Positions 44,901-55,689 of a stretch of 64,000 bases of DNA are shown piece after piece. The stretch's first letter is position 1, and each line of letters opens with the position of its first letter. The notes beneath the pieces were generated by a model, which saw nothing but the letters and a program-made list of their open reading frames with translations, did not search any database and was not told the DNA's origin. The stretch covers positions 22,644,383 to 22,708,382 of the forward strand of contig NC_035436.2 of NCBI RefSeq assembly GCF_002127325.2. The letters are read 5' to 3'. A program made the position numbers and the translations under genes. This DNA is from Helianthus annuus. Lineage: Eukaryota; Streptophyta; Magnoliopsida; Asterales; Asteraceae.

Positions 44901-46529
44901 CAGCGTCGATGGGTCGAACTCTTGAATGACTACGAATGCGCCATCAAGTATCATCCGGGCAAGGCCAATGTCGTGGCAGACGCCCTCAGTCGAAAGGACA
45001 CCGTACCAAAGCGCGTGCGAGCACTGCAACTTACCATCCAGTCTAACCTCCCTACCCAGATTCGAAATGCCCAAGTTGAAGCATTGAAGCCGGAAAACAT
45101 TAGGGCTGAGTCTCTGCGTGGATCGAGACAGCAAATGGAACAGAAAGAAGATGGTGCTTACTATGTGACAGGGCGTATCTGGGTTCCACTCTTTGGAGGT
45201 TTACGTGAACTCGTGATGGACGAAGCCCACAAGTCCCGCTACTCAGTACATCCTGGTTCGGACAAGATGTACCATGATTTAAAGACTACCTACTGGTGGC
45301 CTGGTATGAAGGCCCACATAGCAACATACGTTAGCAAATGTTTGACTTGCGCGAGAGTCAAGACAGAATACCAGAAGCCAGCAGGTCTACTCCAACAACC
45401 AGAAATCCCGAAATGGAAATGGGAGCAAATTTCCATGGATTTTGTTACAGGGTTACCTAGATCTCAACGAGGAAATGATGCTATTTGGGTAATCGTAGAT
45501 CGATTGACCAAGTCCGCGCACTTTCTGGCTATTAAGGAAACAGACAAGTTTTCTACCTTGGCAGAGATTTACTTAAAGGAAGTAGTTTCGAGGCACGGAG
45601 TGCCAACCTCGATTATTTCCGACCGAGACGCTCGATTTACTTCGGAATTGTGGCAAGCTATGCACAAATGCTTTGGCTCACGTTTGGATATGAGCACTGC
45701 TTATCACCCGCAAACGGATGGACAGTCCGAACGTACCATCCAAACTCTAGAAGACATGCTTAGAGCGTGTGTGATCGACTTTGGCAAGAACTGGGAGAAG
45801 CATCTACCGTTAGTAGAGTTCTCATACAACAACAGCTACCACACTAGCATTCAGGCAGCACCTTTTGAGGCATTGTACGGTCGTAAATGCCGGTCACCTC
45901 TCTGCTGGGCGGAAATCGGTGATAGTCAAATCACGGGCCCAGAGATGGTGGTAGATACAACGGAGAAGATTGCCCAGATCAGACAACGCATGGCGGCAGC
46001 TCGTGACCGTCAGAAGAGCTACGCTGATAAGCGTAGGAAACCATTGGAATTCCAGGTCGGTGACCGGGTTCTACTTAAAGTCTCACCCTGGAAGGGTGTG
46101 GTTCGCTTTGGTAAACGGGGCAAGCTTAATCCGCGATATATCGGACCATTCGAAATTACCGAGAAGATCGGTAAGGTTGCTTATAGATTGAACCTGCCTG
46201 AAGAACTGAGTGCGGTACATAACGTTTTCCACGTATCCAACCTGAAGAAGTGTTTGTCGGATGAAACACTTGTGATTCCTTTTAAGGAACTGACGATTGA
46301 CGAACAGCTACACTTTACTGAGGAACCGATTGAGATCACTGATCGAGAGATCAAAATCCTCAAACGTAGCCAGATACCCCTTGTACGAGTTCGTTGGAAC
46401 TCGCGACGTGGCCCAGAGTATACCTGGGAGCGGGAAGACCAGATGAAGCACAAGTATCCCCAGCTGTTCCCTAACGAAAATCCCAGCACTGAAGCTACGA
46501 ACGAATTTCGGGACGAAATTCCAAACTAA
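41925..46529 (+). CDS. gag-pol: gag-pol polyprotein of the young gypsy element
   Basis: 1534 codons, unbroken. The first Met opens a hydrophobic stretch, so the more likely start is the Met at 41994 ([10 protein letters not shown]). Order: gag domain ([19 protein letters not shown]), CCHC knuckles near residues 319-332 and 357-370, protease LFDSGADAS near 429, reverse transcriptase with FIDDILIYS near 765, RNase H with [10 protein letters not shown] near 910, integrase zinc region near 1102-1142 and catalytic core with Asp near 1173 and in ISDRDARF, Glu in DGQSERT, then [10 protein letters not shown] and a chromodomain-like end ([16 protein letters not shown]). All catalytic residues I looked for are present. 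It makes particle protein and the enzymes for reverse transcription and integration. Confidence 0.95.
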   Translation: MRLLSSILFSLCYDITLILCFLVMKTMSGRGRGNVNMTPAQFTSLLNTVAAAFAAHPIGQPAPVQPRVCTFKTFMDCKPLPFNGTEGAIGLLHWIEKVEAVFAVCECPTANWVKFATGTLEGSALSWWKAQIQMLGLETANATAWEDFKDMIKEEYCHRDDIHKLENEYYELKMVGSEIETYTKLSNDYAALCPNMSRPMYRRIELYIKGLAPEIRSHVTSANHTTIQPIVRLAHKLTDQAVEEGRLPKRISAAEGSPSDNKRKWDGNQGKDANPTQAPAQQRKTDNSKGNQQQGGYRGNYPKCNKCNRHHNGACNKGQCQRCHKMGHEAKDCRSQFPARQNQQQPQQQQQQGNNRACFKCGATGHMRKDCPELNQNRNNNQGAGNNEQNNNAGNARGRAFVIGAGEARNDPNVVAGKFLLDDRYVSVLFDSGADASYVSLRISKKLKHSPALLSSKHTVEIANGKNIEATHVIHDCTLELSGHTFSIDLFPVKLGSFDVVIGMDWLSKHRAEILCQEKAVRIPRRSGQPLIVKGNKSGEVTGIISLLKAQKCLQKGHTAILALVTNTREKEKRIEDFPIVRDYPEVFPEELPGLPPHRQVEFQIELAPGAAPIARAPYRLAPAELKELSTQLQELLDKGFIRPSSSPWGAPVLFVKKKDGTFRMCIDYRELNKVTIKNRYPLPRIDDLFDQLQGSSYYSKIDLRSGYHQLRVRNEDISKTAFRTRYGHYEFLVMPFGMTNAPAVFMDLMNRVCKPYLDKFVIVFIDDILIYSKSQEEHEQHLRLILELLRNEQLYAKFSKCDFWLREVHFLGHVVNKDGIHVDPAKIESIKNWPTPKTPTEIRQFLGLAGYYRRFIQGFSKIAQPLTTLTQKGVAYKWNTAQESAFQRLKDNLCSAPILSLPDGTDDFVVYCDASIHGLGCVLMQREKVIAYASRQLKTHEKNYTTHDLELGAVVFALKIWRHYLYGTKCTIYTDHRSLEHIFRQKELNMRQRRWVELLNDYECAIKYHPGKANVVADALSRKDTVPKRVRALQLTIQSNLPTQIRNAQVEALKPENIRAESLRGSRQQMEQKEDGAYYVTGRIWVPLFGGLRELVMDEAHKSRYSVHPGSDKMYHDLKTTYWWPGMKAHIATYVSKCLTCARVKTEYQKPAGLLQQPEIPKWKWEQISMDFVTGLPRSQRGNDAIWVIVDRLTKSAHFLAIKETDKFSTLAEIYLKEVVSRHGVPTSIISDRDARFTSELWQAMHKCFGSRLDMSTAYHPQTDGQSERTIQTLEDMLRACVIDFGKNWEKHLPLVEFSYNNSYHTSIQAAPFEALYGRKCRSPLCWAEIGDSQITGPEMVVDTTEKIAQIRQRMAAARDRQKSYADKRRKPLEFQVGDRVLLKVSPWKGVVRFGKRGKLNPRYIGPFEITEKIGKVAYRLNLPEELSAVHNVFHVSNLKKCLSDETLVIPFKELTIDEQLHFTEEPIEITDREIKILKRSQIPLVRVRWNSRRGPEYTWEREDQMKHKYPQLFPNENPSTEATNEFRDEIPN
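46505..46519 (+). promoter_or_regulatory. palindromic ATTTCGGGACGAAAT motif
   Basis: Overlaps the last codons of pol. A variant CTTTCGGGACGAAAG lies at 46597-46611. The same 15-mer is found near the PPT of the gag-only element (9359-9373). Confidence 0.65.
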
Positions 46530-46530
46530 C

Positions 46531-46550
46531 GGGGGAATGATGTGACACCC
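46531..46550 (+). other. second PPT plus LTR-start-like sequence
   Basis: GGGGGAATGA followed by TGTGACACCC, which mimics the PPT/LTR junction, about 90 bp before the true one. Confidence 0.55.
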
Positions 46551-46620
46551 CGTTGAAACGCTTTCACTTACACTAGCTTGACAGTGGCTGCCTTAACTTT
46601 CGGGACGAAAGTTCCTAAAA

Positions 46621-46631
46621 CTTGGGGATAA
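46621..46631 (+). other. polypurine tract of the young gypsy element
   Basis: CTTGGGGATAA directly before the 3' LTR start. Confidence 0.75.
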
Positions 46632-49069
46632 TGTGACACCTCGGATCTTTCCGGATAACCTTTCGATGTAACAAACGTGTACGTAATCGACTAACAGTAA
46701 AAATATATAAAAACTATTTGCTATTATGTGTTATGTGCCGATTTGCTTATGTGTATGTATATATATATATAAGTGTTATACACGTAAACCGAAACCACAA
46801 GCAACCCGACTCGAGACCATGGTCTCGAGTGAACATTAGTAATGGGCCGGCTAGGCCTTGGCCTCGTAGGAATTAAACCCAACCCAAGCCCACACTCGCA
46901 ACACTATATAAACCCAACCCCACCTCCCTTAACCATTTTACACACTCTCTTCTCACACTCTCATCTCTCACACCAAAACCCTAAAGCTCTAGCAACCAAG
47001 ACCACTCTTCTCATCCTTCTCCTTCTTCTCGGGTCAACCAACATCAAGAACCTACTCGGTTTTAGCTCGGAACCGCCAACCGGGAGCTCATTCATCGATC
47101 CATCATACCCGCACACCTTGAATCTATAACCGGTTAGTGGTTTTAGCTCTTTCTAGATGTTCATGTGTTAATAAGGTCACTATGTGTTACCATGATTCTT
47201 GCTTGTATTAATATAGGATGATGATATAAATTTCGGATAAAAGATTTGATGCTTGATTATGTTTGAAAAGCATGCCTAGATAACTTAGGGTGAATGTTTA
47301 TGAAAGTATGTGAGTATTCGGTTTTGGGGGAGATAGTTTTGTTTCCGGTTAACAAGGGTTTGGTTAAAGGGGATTTGGACATGATGTTGGATTGAGTGTT
47401 CATGACTTTCATGATTTGAGATTGTGGTTAAATATTGCTTGAATAACCTGATTTTGGTTAAGTGTCAGTTGGATACTTGTGATTGAATATGTTGAATGTG
47501 TGAAGAACAATTTGAATGTGTTATGAACATGATAAATATTTGAAATTGTGCTTGTTTGATCTGTTGTGGTTTGTAATCAGACAAGAAAACATGTTTTAGT
47601 GGAAATGGTACATATTGGTTTCATGAAAATGCATTTCCATTGGTTCGTACATATGACAGGTTCTAGAAGGTCTTCATGCACACGTAACTACGGTTGCGAG
47701 TCGCAACCTTTGGTTGCTACTCGAGACCGCACCAAGATCTGTCGAGACCTCCCGGTTGCGAGTCGTAATCAACGCGTATCGATCTGATTGCGAGTCGTAA
47801 CCACAGCTGCTTTGTCGGAATCGCCGGTTGCGAGTCGGAATCTCTGATTGCGAGTCGCAACCAAAGCATGACGAACCGAGACCTCGCTTGCGAGTCGCAA
47901 CCTTGGTTGCGAGTCACCTCCGTCTCGACTGGGCTGATATTGGGCCAACGTACTTGTTGGATTGTCTGTTAACTGGATTGCTTGTGTAACTGCTTCGGCC
48001 CAATAGCCCCACTGTTTGTATGTTGGACTTCCTGTTGACTGGGCTGCATGTCTACCTGCTACTGTGGTTATCTGCATTTACGTTAAGTGTGTCTTATACG
48101 TGTTTACTTGTACCCGACTTGACCCATATTTGGTAACCATGTTAGGACGTGGTGACCAACATACTTAACCAAGTAACGTATCATACCGAGCAACCCAAGG
48201 TGAGTTCACAACTTAAAAGCATGCGTCCCGGTGGTTTGGGACACGAGACTAAAACAACCCTATCCCCTTGTAAAGGGGATACCGTCTACACTCCTTCCCT
48301 AGTTATTGGGAAACAACTTACTTTATCTTCCCTTGTATTGGGAAACCTTTTTAGTTAATTACTGTTTATACGGATTGCAACTAACGGCACTAAACGCAAC
48401 TCTATCACTCAAGTCCCTACTACATAATACCGATTAGTCGCCGGTGCCAGGCGAACGGGTTATTAGTTGATAGCGCTATTTAGGTCTTACCAGCCTCACA
48501 CCGTGCCATGGTATGGGATCGGTCGTGAACTAATGTACTCAGGCATCCGTCAATGATGATAGAACATTGACATCGGGGCATCCTGCGGAAACGCATTCGG
48601 TTACCTAGTGTTCGGTATTGGAAAAACAGTTTAGTCGCTAACTTTTGGGGTAGCTCCCCATGGCATGTATAAACGGATAAATTAACTGGTGAAACAAGTT
48701 TTTGGTAATTAAAACTGGACAACTAGTGAACTCACTCAGCATTATTGTTGACCCCTTTACTGCATGCTTTGCAGGTGGCCAGTGACTGGAGCAGCTACTT
48801 GGGATGTGTAGTGGTCGTCTGCCCGTGTGTTGGGCATTTATTATGCTTACCTTATGAACACTGTTTAAAAACTATTTAATTATGCTTCCGCTACTTGTTA
48901 CTGTTTAAACTTTAAAACCTTTAACTCTGAACTTGATATTTGCTAATTTTTATGGTTAGCAAGTATTACTTTAATATTAACCAATGCTTAGTATAATTGG
49001 TGGCTGGATCCTGGTCAGTCACGCCCCCGAAGCGGGTGTTATCCGCGGGTGGATTTTGGGGGTGTGACA
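46632..49069 (+). repeat. 3' LTR of the young gypsy element
   Basis: 2438 bp, same length as the 5' LTR; TATA at 46905-46911, palindrome array at 47692-47921. Confidence 0.95.
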
Positions 49070-49074
49070 GTAGA

Positions 49075-49683
49075 TATCATGACAAACTTTGGAGCTAAGT
49101 TCTAAGACAGTGAAATTCTCACCAAAACGAGACTCATCGTGTAATCATTTGGAATTTGGAATGTTACTTATTAAACAATGTTTTGCTTACATTTGAATTA
49201 TGTTTTGGCTCGAACTTATTGTTGAAGTTATAGTAGTATGATTTCCACGTTTACAATTTTATCGAACTTTTATTTTATATTTAATGTTGTAAATAATGTA
49301 ATTTTTGAGCAAAGTTATGTGCCACTAAAAATTTTATATATATTTAACTAGAAATAATTGAAACTAGTATGGATATGTAATTATAATTACCTTTTAAAGG
49401 CACAAAAGTCTTTTACATTGTGGCAAAAGAAAGTGCCACTAAAAACCCAAAAACTTTGTGGGTCAGATCAAAAAAGTGCCACTAAAAATATTAAAAAAGT
49501 ACCACTAAAACCCCCAAAAACTTTGTGCGGCATATTGAAAAAGTGCCACTAAAACGATTTAGCGTCAGTGCTTCTAGTGGCACTTTTTTTGTGTGCCGCT
49601 CATTCTTATAGAGGTCTTTAGTGGCTCTGTTTAGTTTTTTGGTGGCACTTTTGTATGTCACTAAATGGTATTTTTTTGTAGTG
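49075..49683. mobile_element. right end of a second CACTA element
   Basis: Ends at 49683 with the inverse of CACTACAAAAAAATACC. Subterminal words AAAGTGCCACTAAAA recur at least four times forward (49430-49555) and as the inverse TAGTGGCACTTTT further in (49577-49650). The left end is not identified; it could lie before the gypsy insertion. Confidence 0.6.
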
Positions 49684-49973
49684 ATTGTACCGTATGCAAG
49701 CCTACAAAACAATTATCTTAGAAAATGGGATGTTGGACTTTCCAAGGGCAACCCATTTTATCAAAATTGACCACTCTATTGGTTGATTATAACTTTTGTG
49801 TCACAAGTTATCTAATTTAATGTGGAAAATTAAGTATAATAGTAATTTATCTTAATTCGATTTAACAGTTTCTTTAATATAAAATAACAATTATTCTCAT
49901 ATTTCTTGTGTTTTGATATCTTATGAGAAACAACAAAATATATTTCTATTTTTCACAATTTAAATTTTTAAGC
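49684..49973. other. AT-rich stretch, nothing recognised
   Basis: No gene or repeat seen. Confidence 0.4.
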
Positions 49974-49981
49974 CAAATAAC

Positions 49982-50291
49982 TAGGGGTGTTCAAAAATAC
50001 TTATATTGTATCCATAAATCCAATCCCAAACTTTTGAAAATTTAATTTTTATTTTATATCGGATGTCCGAAAATGTTCGAAAATTTATATTCGGATATCC
50101 AAAACTATCCGAAATAATATCTGATTCCGAATAATAAAAAATAAGAATTAAATAAAAAATTGGATATTCAGATTTCTGATTCAATATTCGACCGGAGATC
50201 AGAAATTTTGGATATGGACGTGGATAGTGAAATCAGGTATCAAAAATTTTGGATATCTGAATTTTCGGATATCCGGTTTTGAACACCCCTA
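49982..50291. mobile_element. hAT-type MITE, 310 bp
   Basis: Terminal inverted repeats TAGGGGTGTTCAAAA / TTTTGAACACCCCTA and a perfect 8-bp target duplication CAAATAAC (49974-49981 and 50292-50299). The interior repeats GGATATCC words and has no coding capacity. Confidence 0.85.
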
Positions 50292-50299
50292 CAAATAAC

Positions 50300-50697
50300 A
50301 ATTACTTATAGCTATCTATTATACCTACAAGTGATTTGGTAGGAGTATGATATAATGTAATTTGATAGGAGTATGACATCAAATTTAACACATACCATGG
50401 CGTGGGTGGATTGAGTTATTGAACAAAAATGAGTCGTATTCGTGTGAGCCAACACTAGATATATTAACTTCTTTAAAAATTAGAATTAAAAACAGAAAAG
50501 TTTATAATTATTAAAATCCAACATGTACGTTTACGACAGGTTTTATTTCAATGTTGTTCATTATGACTTGCCAACTTGTTTGATCCTTTAAACAGACGTG
50601 CTACATATGTCGTGTTATAGTTACATGGATTTACGTGTGTCCATATTCGAGTTATTATCCTTGATGGAAATACATAAACAGTCTTATTCGGGTTGGT
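50300..50697. other. AT-rich stretch, nothing recognised
   Basis: No gene. Close to the copia scrap that follows, it may be decayed copia sequence. Confidence 0.4.
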
Positions 50698-51036
50698 TTG
50701 TTCGGGTCACATGCACCTAGGTCTTGGATTGGATCTTTGTCTTCCTATGTGACTCATAAATTTCTTATGAATTATGGAACGACCCCAGCATTACATTATC
50801 TTCGGGTATGGGTTTGTCGAACAACACATCGACATCGCGAATCTATGAAAAGGAAACTAGGCGACAAAGGTATTGGATGCATATTATTGCGTTTTGGTCA
50901 ACAGAGCAAAACCTTAATTAGTTTCATGGTAACAGAACCGAATGTACTCATATGGGTTAACACTATTATCGTATCTAGAGACGCTTGGTTTGACGAACAA
51001 AGGTACCAAAGTGTTATCTTAAACCATACAAGTTAA
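50698..51036 (+). pseudogene. copia pol fragment between integrase and reverse transcriptase
   Basis: 112 codons. LHYLRVWVCRTTH, GIGCILLRFGQQSKT and NTIIVSRDAWFDEQRY follow the pattern of the integrase C-terminal linker in Ty1/copia elements (a His/Gly-rich conserved block, a Cys-Ile-Phe block, then Ser-Arg-Asp before the reverse transcriptase). No flanking domains remain. Confidence 0.6.
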
Positions 51037-51725
51037 TGATAAAGCCCCTCATTTATGTGGTGCGAATGTGGCGTGACAAAGACCCTAAGGGTTTTATCCC
51101 ACACCACCCAACCTAAACAAAAGTTTGTAAACTTATTGAATCCTTGTAAGGGAATCATACACTCTCTTGAAAAAATTAGAACAAAATATTCCTAAAAATT
51201 ACCTAAAAAGTTGAGTTGTTACATGAATACACACCAAACCCTCAAAAATAAAGCTGAATAAAAAAGTCAAGAGAATTTGCATTTGCATATAGTTAAGATG
51301 AAGATGAAGATGAAGAATAATATACATATAGTTATGACGAAAATGAATAATAATAATAATATATAATTAATCATTTAACTTTGTTTTCAGGTTGTTAAGA
51401 TAATGTTACAACTTTTATATAACTAACATAATTGGAATTATTAAATCTTAATGTATTAAACCTATATAGGTGTAAATTTACTTGCTTTTTTATTAACGCA
51501 TATGTAAACAAATTATGTATACATACATTATGCAAAGTTGGTGGCATACACAACTTTTACTGTTTATTTTTATATATAAATGCATTAATTTTTAATATTT
51601 GCTTTTTCAAAAGGTATCTAGGTATCCTTTATTTAAATTTAGTTAGTTTTTACATTCAAATCAGCTTAACCATCCATCCATACATTCCCTTGACACCATA
51701 AAAAAAACTCCACATATAAATCCTA
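51037..51725. other. AT-rich flank, nothing recognised
   Basis: GATGAA and AATAAT simple repeats near 51299-51360. No gene seen. Confidence 0.45.
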
Positions 51726-51805
51726 AAAACAAGCAAGAATAAGCACTTTTAAATGCGTTCTACTTGGATCATAACAATCTCATTTCTTACACCATTTTCC
51801 TCCAA

Positions 51806-53900
51806 ATGAAGATCAACAATTTTATATTTTTTTCACTTTCTTTGGTCTTGATACTAGGAGTTGTGGAAAGCTTCAATTACCATGAGCAAGAACTCGAATC
51901 GGAGGAGGGATTCCAAGGGTTGTACGACAGGTGGCGAGAACACCACAAAGTGACCGATAGAAGCCCCCAACGGTTCAATGTATTCAAGCACAACGTACGA
52001 AATATTCACAAGAAAACAAGATGAACCTGGGATACAAGTTGCAAATAAACGAGTTTGCTAGATGACTCACCATGAGTTTAGGAAAACCCATGCCGACTCG
52101 AATGGTGGCCACTTCATTGCTCTTCACGGGATTCGTAAGACCAACTTGAGTTCCAGTTATAATGATATCGATATAAACGCTATTCCACCGAGGATGGATT
52201 GGAGGGAACATATCGCTGTCACCCGTGTGAAAAATCAAGGACAATGTAGTAACATGTTTTGTCTCATTTACATACGAGTTAGTCTTTTGGGGTGGGCCCT
52301 CTCCCAAGTTTGTGAGAGAAGAGGGTAAATTTAACACCACCCTTTGTCTCTATAACTAAGGTTGGTTAATTACATATTTATATTGAAATTAATACATAAA
52401 ATAGTAACTTTAGATTACCCTTGTTGTGATATGATCCTGTAACCATATTTAACACAAACAATTATCTCTATATTCAAAACACTATCGTTATATTATTCTA
52501 ATCAACCAAGGGGGTGATGGTCCATTGACAAAGACAAAGTCTTTAAACGCATGTGTTTAGAAAGGGAAAGTCTTGGATTCAAGTCCCATAGACAACAGAG
52601 ATTAAAAAATTGCAGTTCAAAAACAAATATTTTTGTAACCATATTTTAACACAAACAATTTATATATTCAATAATGTTATATTTTTGTAACCATAAACAA
52701 TTATCTATAGTCAAATTGATAATGTTATATATATCTTTTTTAACCATATATAACACAAACAATTATCTATATTCAAAACAATGATGTTATATTTTTGTAA
52801 CCATATTTAGCACACATAGTTACAAATAATTTTGGTGTCGAGTTTACAGGAAGTTGTTTCGCATTTGTTGCGGTGGGTGCAATTGAAGGAATAAACGCCA
52901 TCAGAACAGGTCAACTCTTATCATTATGAGAACAACAACTTCTTGATTGTGATTGGAGCGACAGAACCTTCCATTGCGACGGAGGGCAGGTCTGTGGCGT
53001 ATTTACTTTCGTCAAAGAGCATGGAGGTATAGCTACAGATGAATTCTACCCTTATGTAGATAAAAGGGAAATATGCCATACATCTAAGGTACAAACAAAA
53101 CTAATGAATATAGTATAGAAAACTAGATTACAATCCTTGTTATATCAAGTACAAACAGCTTTTAACGTACGAATTGTACAAATAATTATAGCAATTATGT
53201 TCGAACCACTGTAAGTATTATTACACTACCCTGTTGAAGTAGCGTAAATGCATAATAATAAATGCTATAGTTCATTTTGTTGAAGTGTAATACTTATTAC
53301 TCTACAACAGATGAACTAGAGTAATATTAACGCTACTTTAAAACTCTACCGTAATAGTAATTCTTCTAGTTGAACAAACGCACTTTAGTTTTTTGTATCA
53401 TTCGCATGTTAAAAACTATTTGTATTTGATTCTAACAATCTGTGTTTTGAAACCAGTATGGTCATCACTCGGTAACTGTTGATGGAACCGAGTAATTGTC
53501 AGAACAAGATGAAGAAGCGCTATTGAAAGCAGTGACACATCAGCCTGTAACTTTTCAAATGGATCCTGGCGGTGACGGTTTCATGTTCTACAAAGAGGTA
53601 ACATTTCAATCACGCATCGTTCATTTGTTATCGATATGTTGTTTAATAGTTCATGGTGTTTAGGGAATTTTTAGTGGACCATGTGGAATGGAGCTGATGC
53701 ACGCGATGTTGATAGTTGGATACGATCAGGATCCTGACGGAACCAAGTACTGGATTGTTAAGAACTCGTGGGGCGAAGGATGGGGAGAGAAGGGATATAT
53801 TTGTATGCTGCGCTGTACGAGTATCCAAGGAGTTTGCAACATGTATGGGCATAGTAATTTCCCTCTTAAATCTCCCGAAACTAAAAATGTGGAACTCTAG
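51806..53900 (+). pseudogene. papain-type cysteine protease pseudogene, copy 3
   Basis: Exons 51806-52248, 52850-53088, 53457-53597 and 53664-53900. Signal peptide is in frame (MKINNFIFFSLSLVLILG). Lesions: the same lost A in exon 1 as copy 2, a further 2-bp loss near 52061, Gly-to-Arg at the exon 1/2 join beside the active site, the shared TGA in exon 2 and TAA in exon 3, and two Arg-to-Cys changes in exon 4. Motifs otherwise as in copy 1 ([25 protein letters not shown]). It cannot make an active protease. Confidence 0.8.
52508..52612 (+). mobile_element. putative SINE in intron 1, copy 3
   Basis: Same insert as in copies 1 and 2, with B-box-like GGATTCAAGTCCCA and a terminal A run. Confidence 0.4.
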
Positions 53901-54302
53901 AATACAATTTTAATTATGTTCACTCTTCATTTTATATGTAACCATCCGAGAGAGAAAACATGTCTAATGAGATTTTTTTTTGTTACTTTATGTTTCGATT
54001 ATGAGATTTATTTTCTTGATAGATTATATAACATGAAGAATACACATAACAGACGGTTCACAAGCATAAACGAACGAACACGCATGAATATAAGCGAATA
54101 AGCGTAAACAAAAACAAACAAGCACCAATTAAAAAAAGAGGAAATTGGATTTTAATAATCTCACCTAGAGGTGGTTGGCAATATCATCATTGAATATTAC
54201 CACTAGCAGTCCCACCCTTTAAGTATTTTTTTTTTCTCACTGTATCTCCATTGTAAACAAATTTAACATAGTTAAGTTTTTTTCCGAATTTCGAGGATAT
54301 GA

Positions 54303-54441
54303 GTTGATTGATGTAAAACTTACCTCGAAACGGTGTTCCAAATGAGGGAAACGACGCTTCAATTCGGGTGTTTAAACTTCCAATTGATAAAATTTAAGTC
54401 GTTTGGAGCACCGCTTCGAGATAAGTTCTACATCAATCAAC
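54303..54441. mobile_element. small foldback element, copy 3
   Basis: Same termini as at 22062 and 27908. Confidence 0.55.
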
Positions 54442-54474
54442 TTGTATCCTGTTCTAATCAAATGCCCTAAAACA

Positions 54475-54831
54475 TCAGTTCGAAAATGATAACAGCATAA
54501 TGAACCTTAGCATTTTCAGGGGTCGTCTACTACAAAGAATGGTTGTAACGAATAATCCATCCTTAAACTTCCTCACCATTAAATTTTGGGAAATCAAGCC
54601 GACCGTGCGAACCAGCCGTTGATCTTGGTGTCCTGTACCCCTATCATTACCCAAATTGCTGTTAATCTCCGCCATTTGAGTAACTAATGTTGTCATACTG
54701 ATCTGCAATAATCTGATAGCTCTGGTCTAAAATTGCTTGTTGCCCTTCAATTACTCTTGTGCTGTCTTGAGTTAACTTTTCCAATTTTTCCATTTCTTGG
54801 TGTCTCATCGGCATAAACAACGATGTTGATG
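54475..54831 (-). pseudogene. Ty3/gypsy gag N-terminus, remnant (third copy)
   Basis: Equivalent of 28100-28431, cut at 54832 by an LTR fragment. Confidence 0.6.
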
Positions 54832-54931
54832 CAGATTTTGTGTCTGATGCTTGTCGAATAGATTAGATTTTATTTTACGTTGAATATGTAACAGTTAGTG
54901 AAACGGTCAAACGAATGTGTTTTGACCAGAA
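54832..54931 (+). repeat. LTR fragment in inverted orientation
   Basis: About 100 bp starting TGTTGATGCAG, the inverse of 61103-61003. It is the outer end of the LTR type at 60651-61103, but pointing the other way, and joins directly to a minus-strand gag scrap. Confidence 0.7.
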
Positions 54932-54945
54932 TAGATTAGATTTTA

Positions 54946-55017
54946 TTCTGGTTCCCAACTTTGGTTGTTGACAGGTATCAACGTACGCTCATTGTTCCTG
55001 TTCTGGTTCTGCTGGTT
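54946..55017 (-). pseudogene. gag N-terminal scrap
   Basis: NQQNQNRNNERTLIPVNNQS on the minus strand, identical to a segment of the gag at 60608-59943. It follows a primer site (55018-55029) almost directly. Confidence 0.7.
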
Positions 55018-55029
55018 GCTCTGATACCA
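55018..55029 (-). other. primer binding site beside the 658-bp LTR
   Basis: TGGTATCAGAGC on the minus strand, on the outer side of the LTR at 55032-55689. Confidence 0.75.
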
Positions 55030-55031
55030 CT

Positions 55032-55689
55032 TGTAGGTCCGGCTAGGAGGATCTAGTCGCCTAATCCTTGTGTACAAACCAACCCGGTTGTGCGGAATCC
55101 AACCGGAAAGGCAAACCGAGATAGAACACGCAAATACATGACACGCAATATTCACCGATTAACACCTCTGTATTAATACGTATGAAAGGTTCAGTTACAA
55201 AGCAATGTTTACAAATATATTTTGCAAACTCTCTCAAACTCTCGTGTGTGTGTGTTTGCTCTCTGTGTGCTCTCTTCCGTGTTCTCTCATGTTCTAAGAC
55301 TAGTGACAGTCTATTTATACACACAAACACAACGAAACAGAACAGACTCGGCGAATCACAAATCAGCTCGACAAAACAAGCCTAATATTGACGAAATTGG
55401 ATCATGTTTGACGGAACAAAGTTGTTTCGTCAAGATCCCTTATGTTTCGCCAACAATGGGCTTGGGCCCAATTGATGATTCGTCCAACAGATTAGCCCAA
55501 CATTCTTTCCTTTTGATTTGCTGATGGTTGAAGCCCAAAGTCTTGGATCGCCGATTTTTTAGCCCAAAGACTAAGTCATGGACTTTTATGTCTTGGCTCG
55601 CTTCAAGTCTTCTTATATACGACGGAGGAATGTCGTGTTATTATCCGAATCACGTTGCGCGAGTCACGTCCACAAATGATGTATCAACA
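55032..55689 (-). repeat. 658-bp copia-type LTR, bracketed by PBS and PPT
   Basis: On the minus strand TGTTGATACATC...GGACCTACA. PPT (AAGGGGGAGTT on the minus strand) adjoins at 55690-55700 and the primer site lies at the other end. TATAAATA on the minus strand at 55312-55319. Contains GACGAAA/TTTCGTC words. Confidence 0.8.

Larger units (their letters stand above)
39271..49069 (+). mobile_element. complete young Ty3/gypsy element (Tekay/Del-like chromovirus lineage)
   Basis: Perfect target duplication GTAGA (39266-39270 and 49070-49074), LTRs of 2438 bp each at a constant 7361-bp offset, PBS at 41712, an open 1534-codon gag-pol, and PPT at 46621-46631. I saw no difference between the LTRs in the parts compared, including all small frames. 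Domain order protease, RT, RNase H, integrase defines Ty3/gypsy; the C-terminal chromodomain-like segment places it with plant chromoviruses. Likely inserted very recently and possibly competent. Confidence 0.93.
51726..54831. repeat. third, direct copy of the protease/gag unit
   Basis: Collinear with 25321-28431. It ends at the LTR start at 54832, after the word AACAACGA that in the right arm continues as AATGATCG. Confidence 0.85.
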
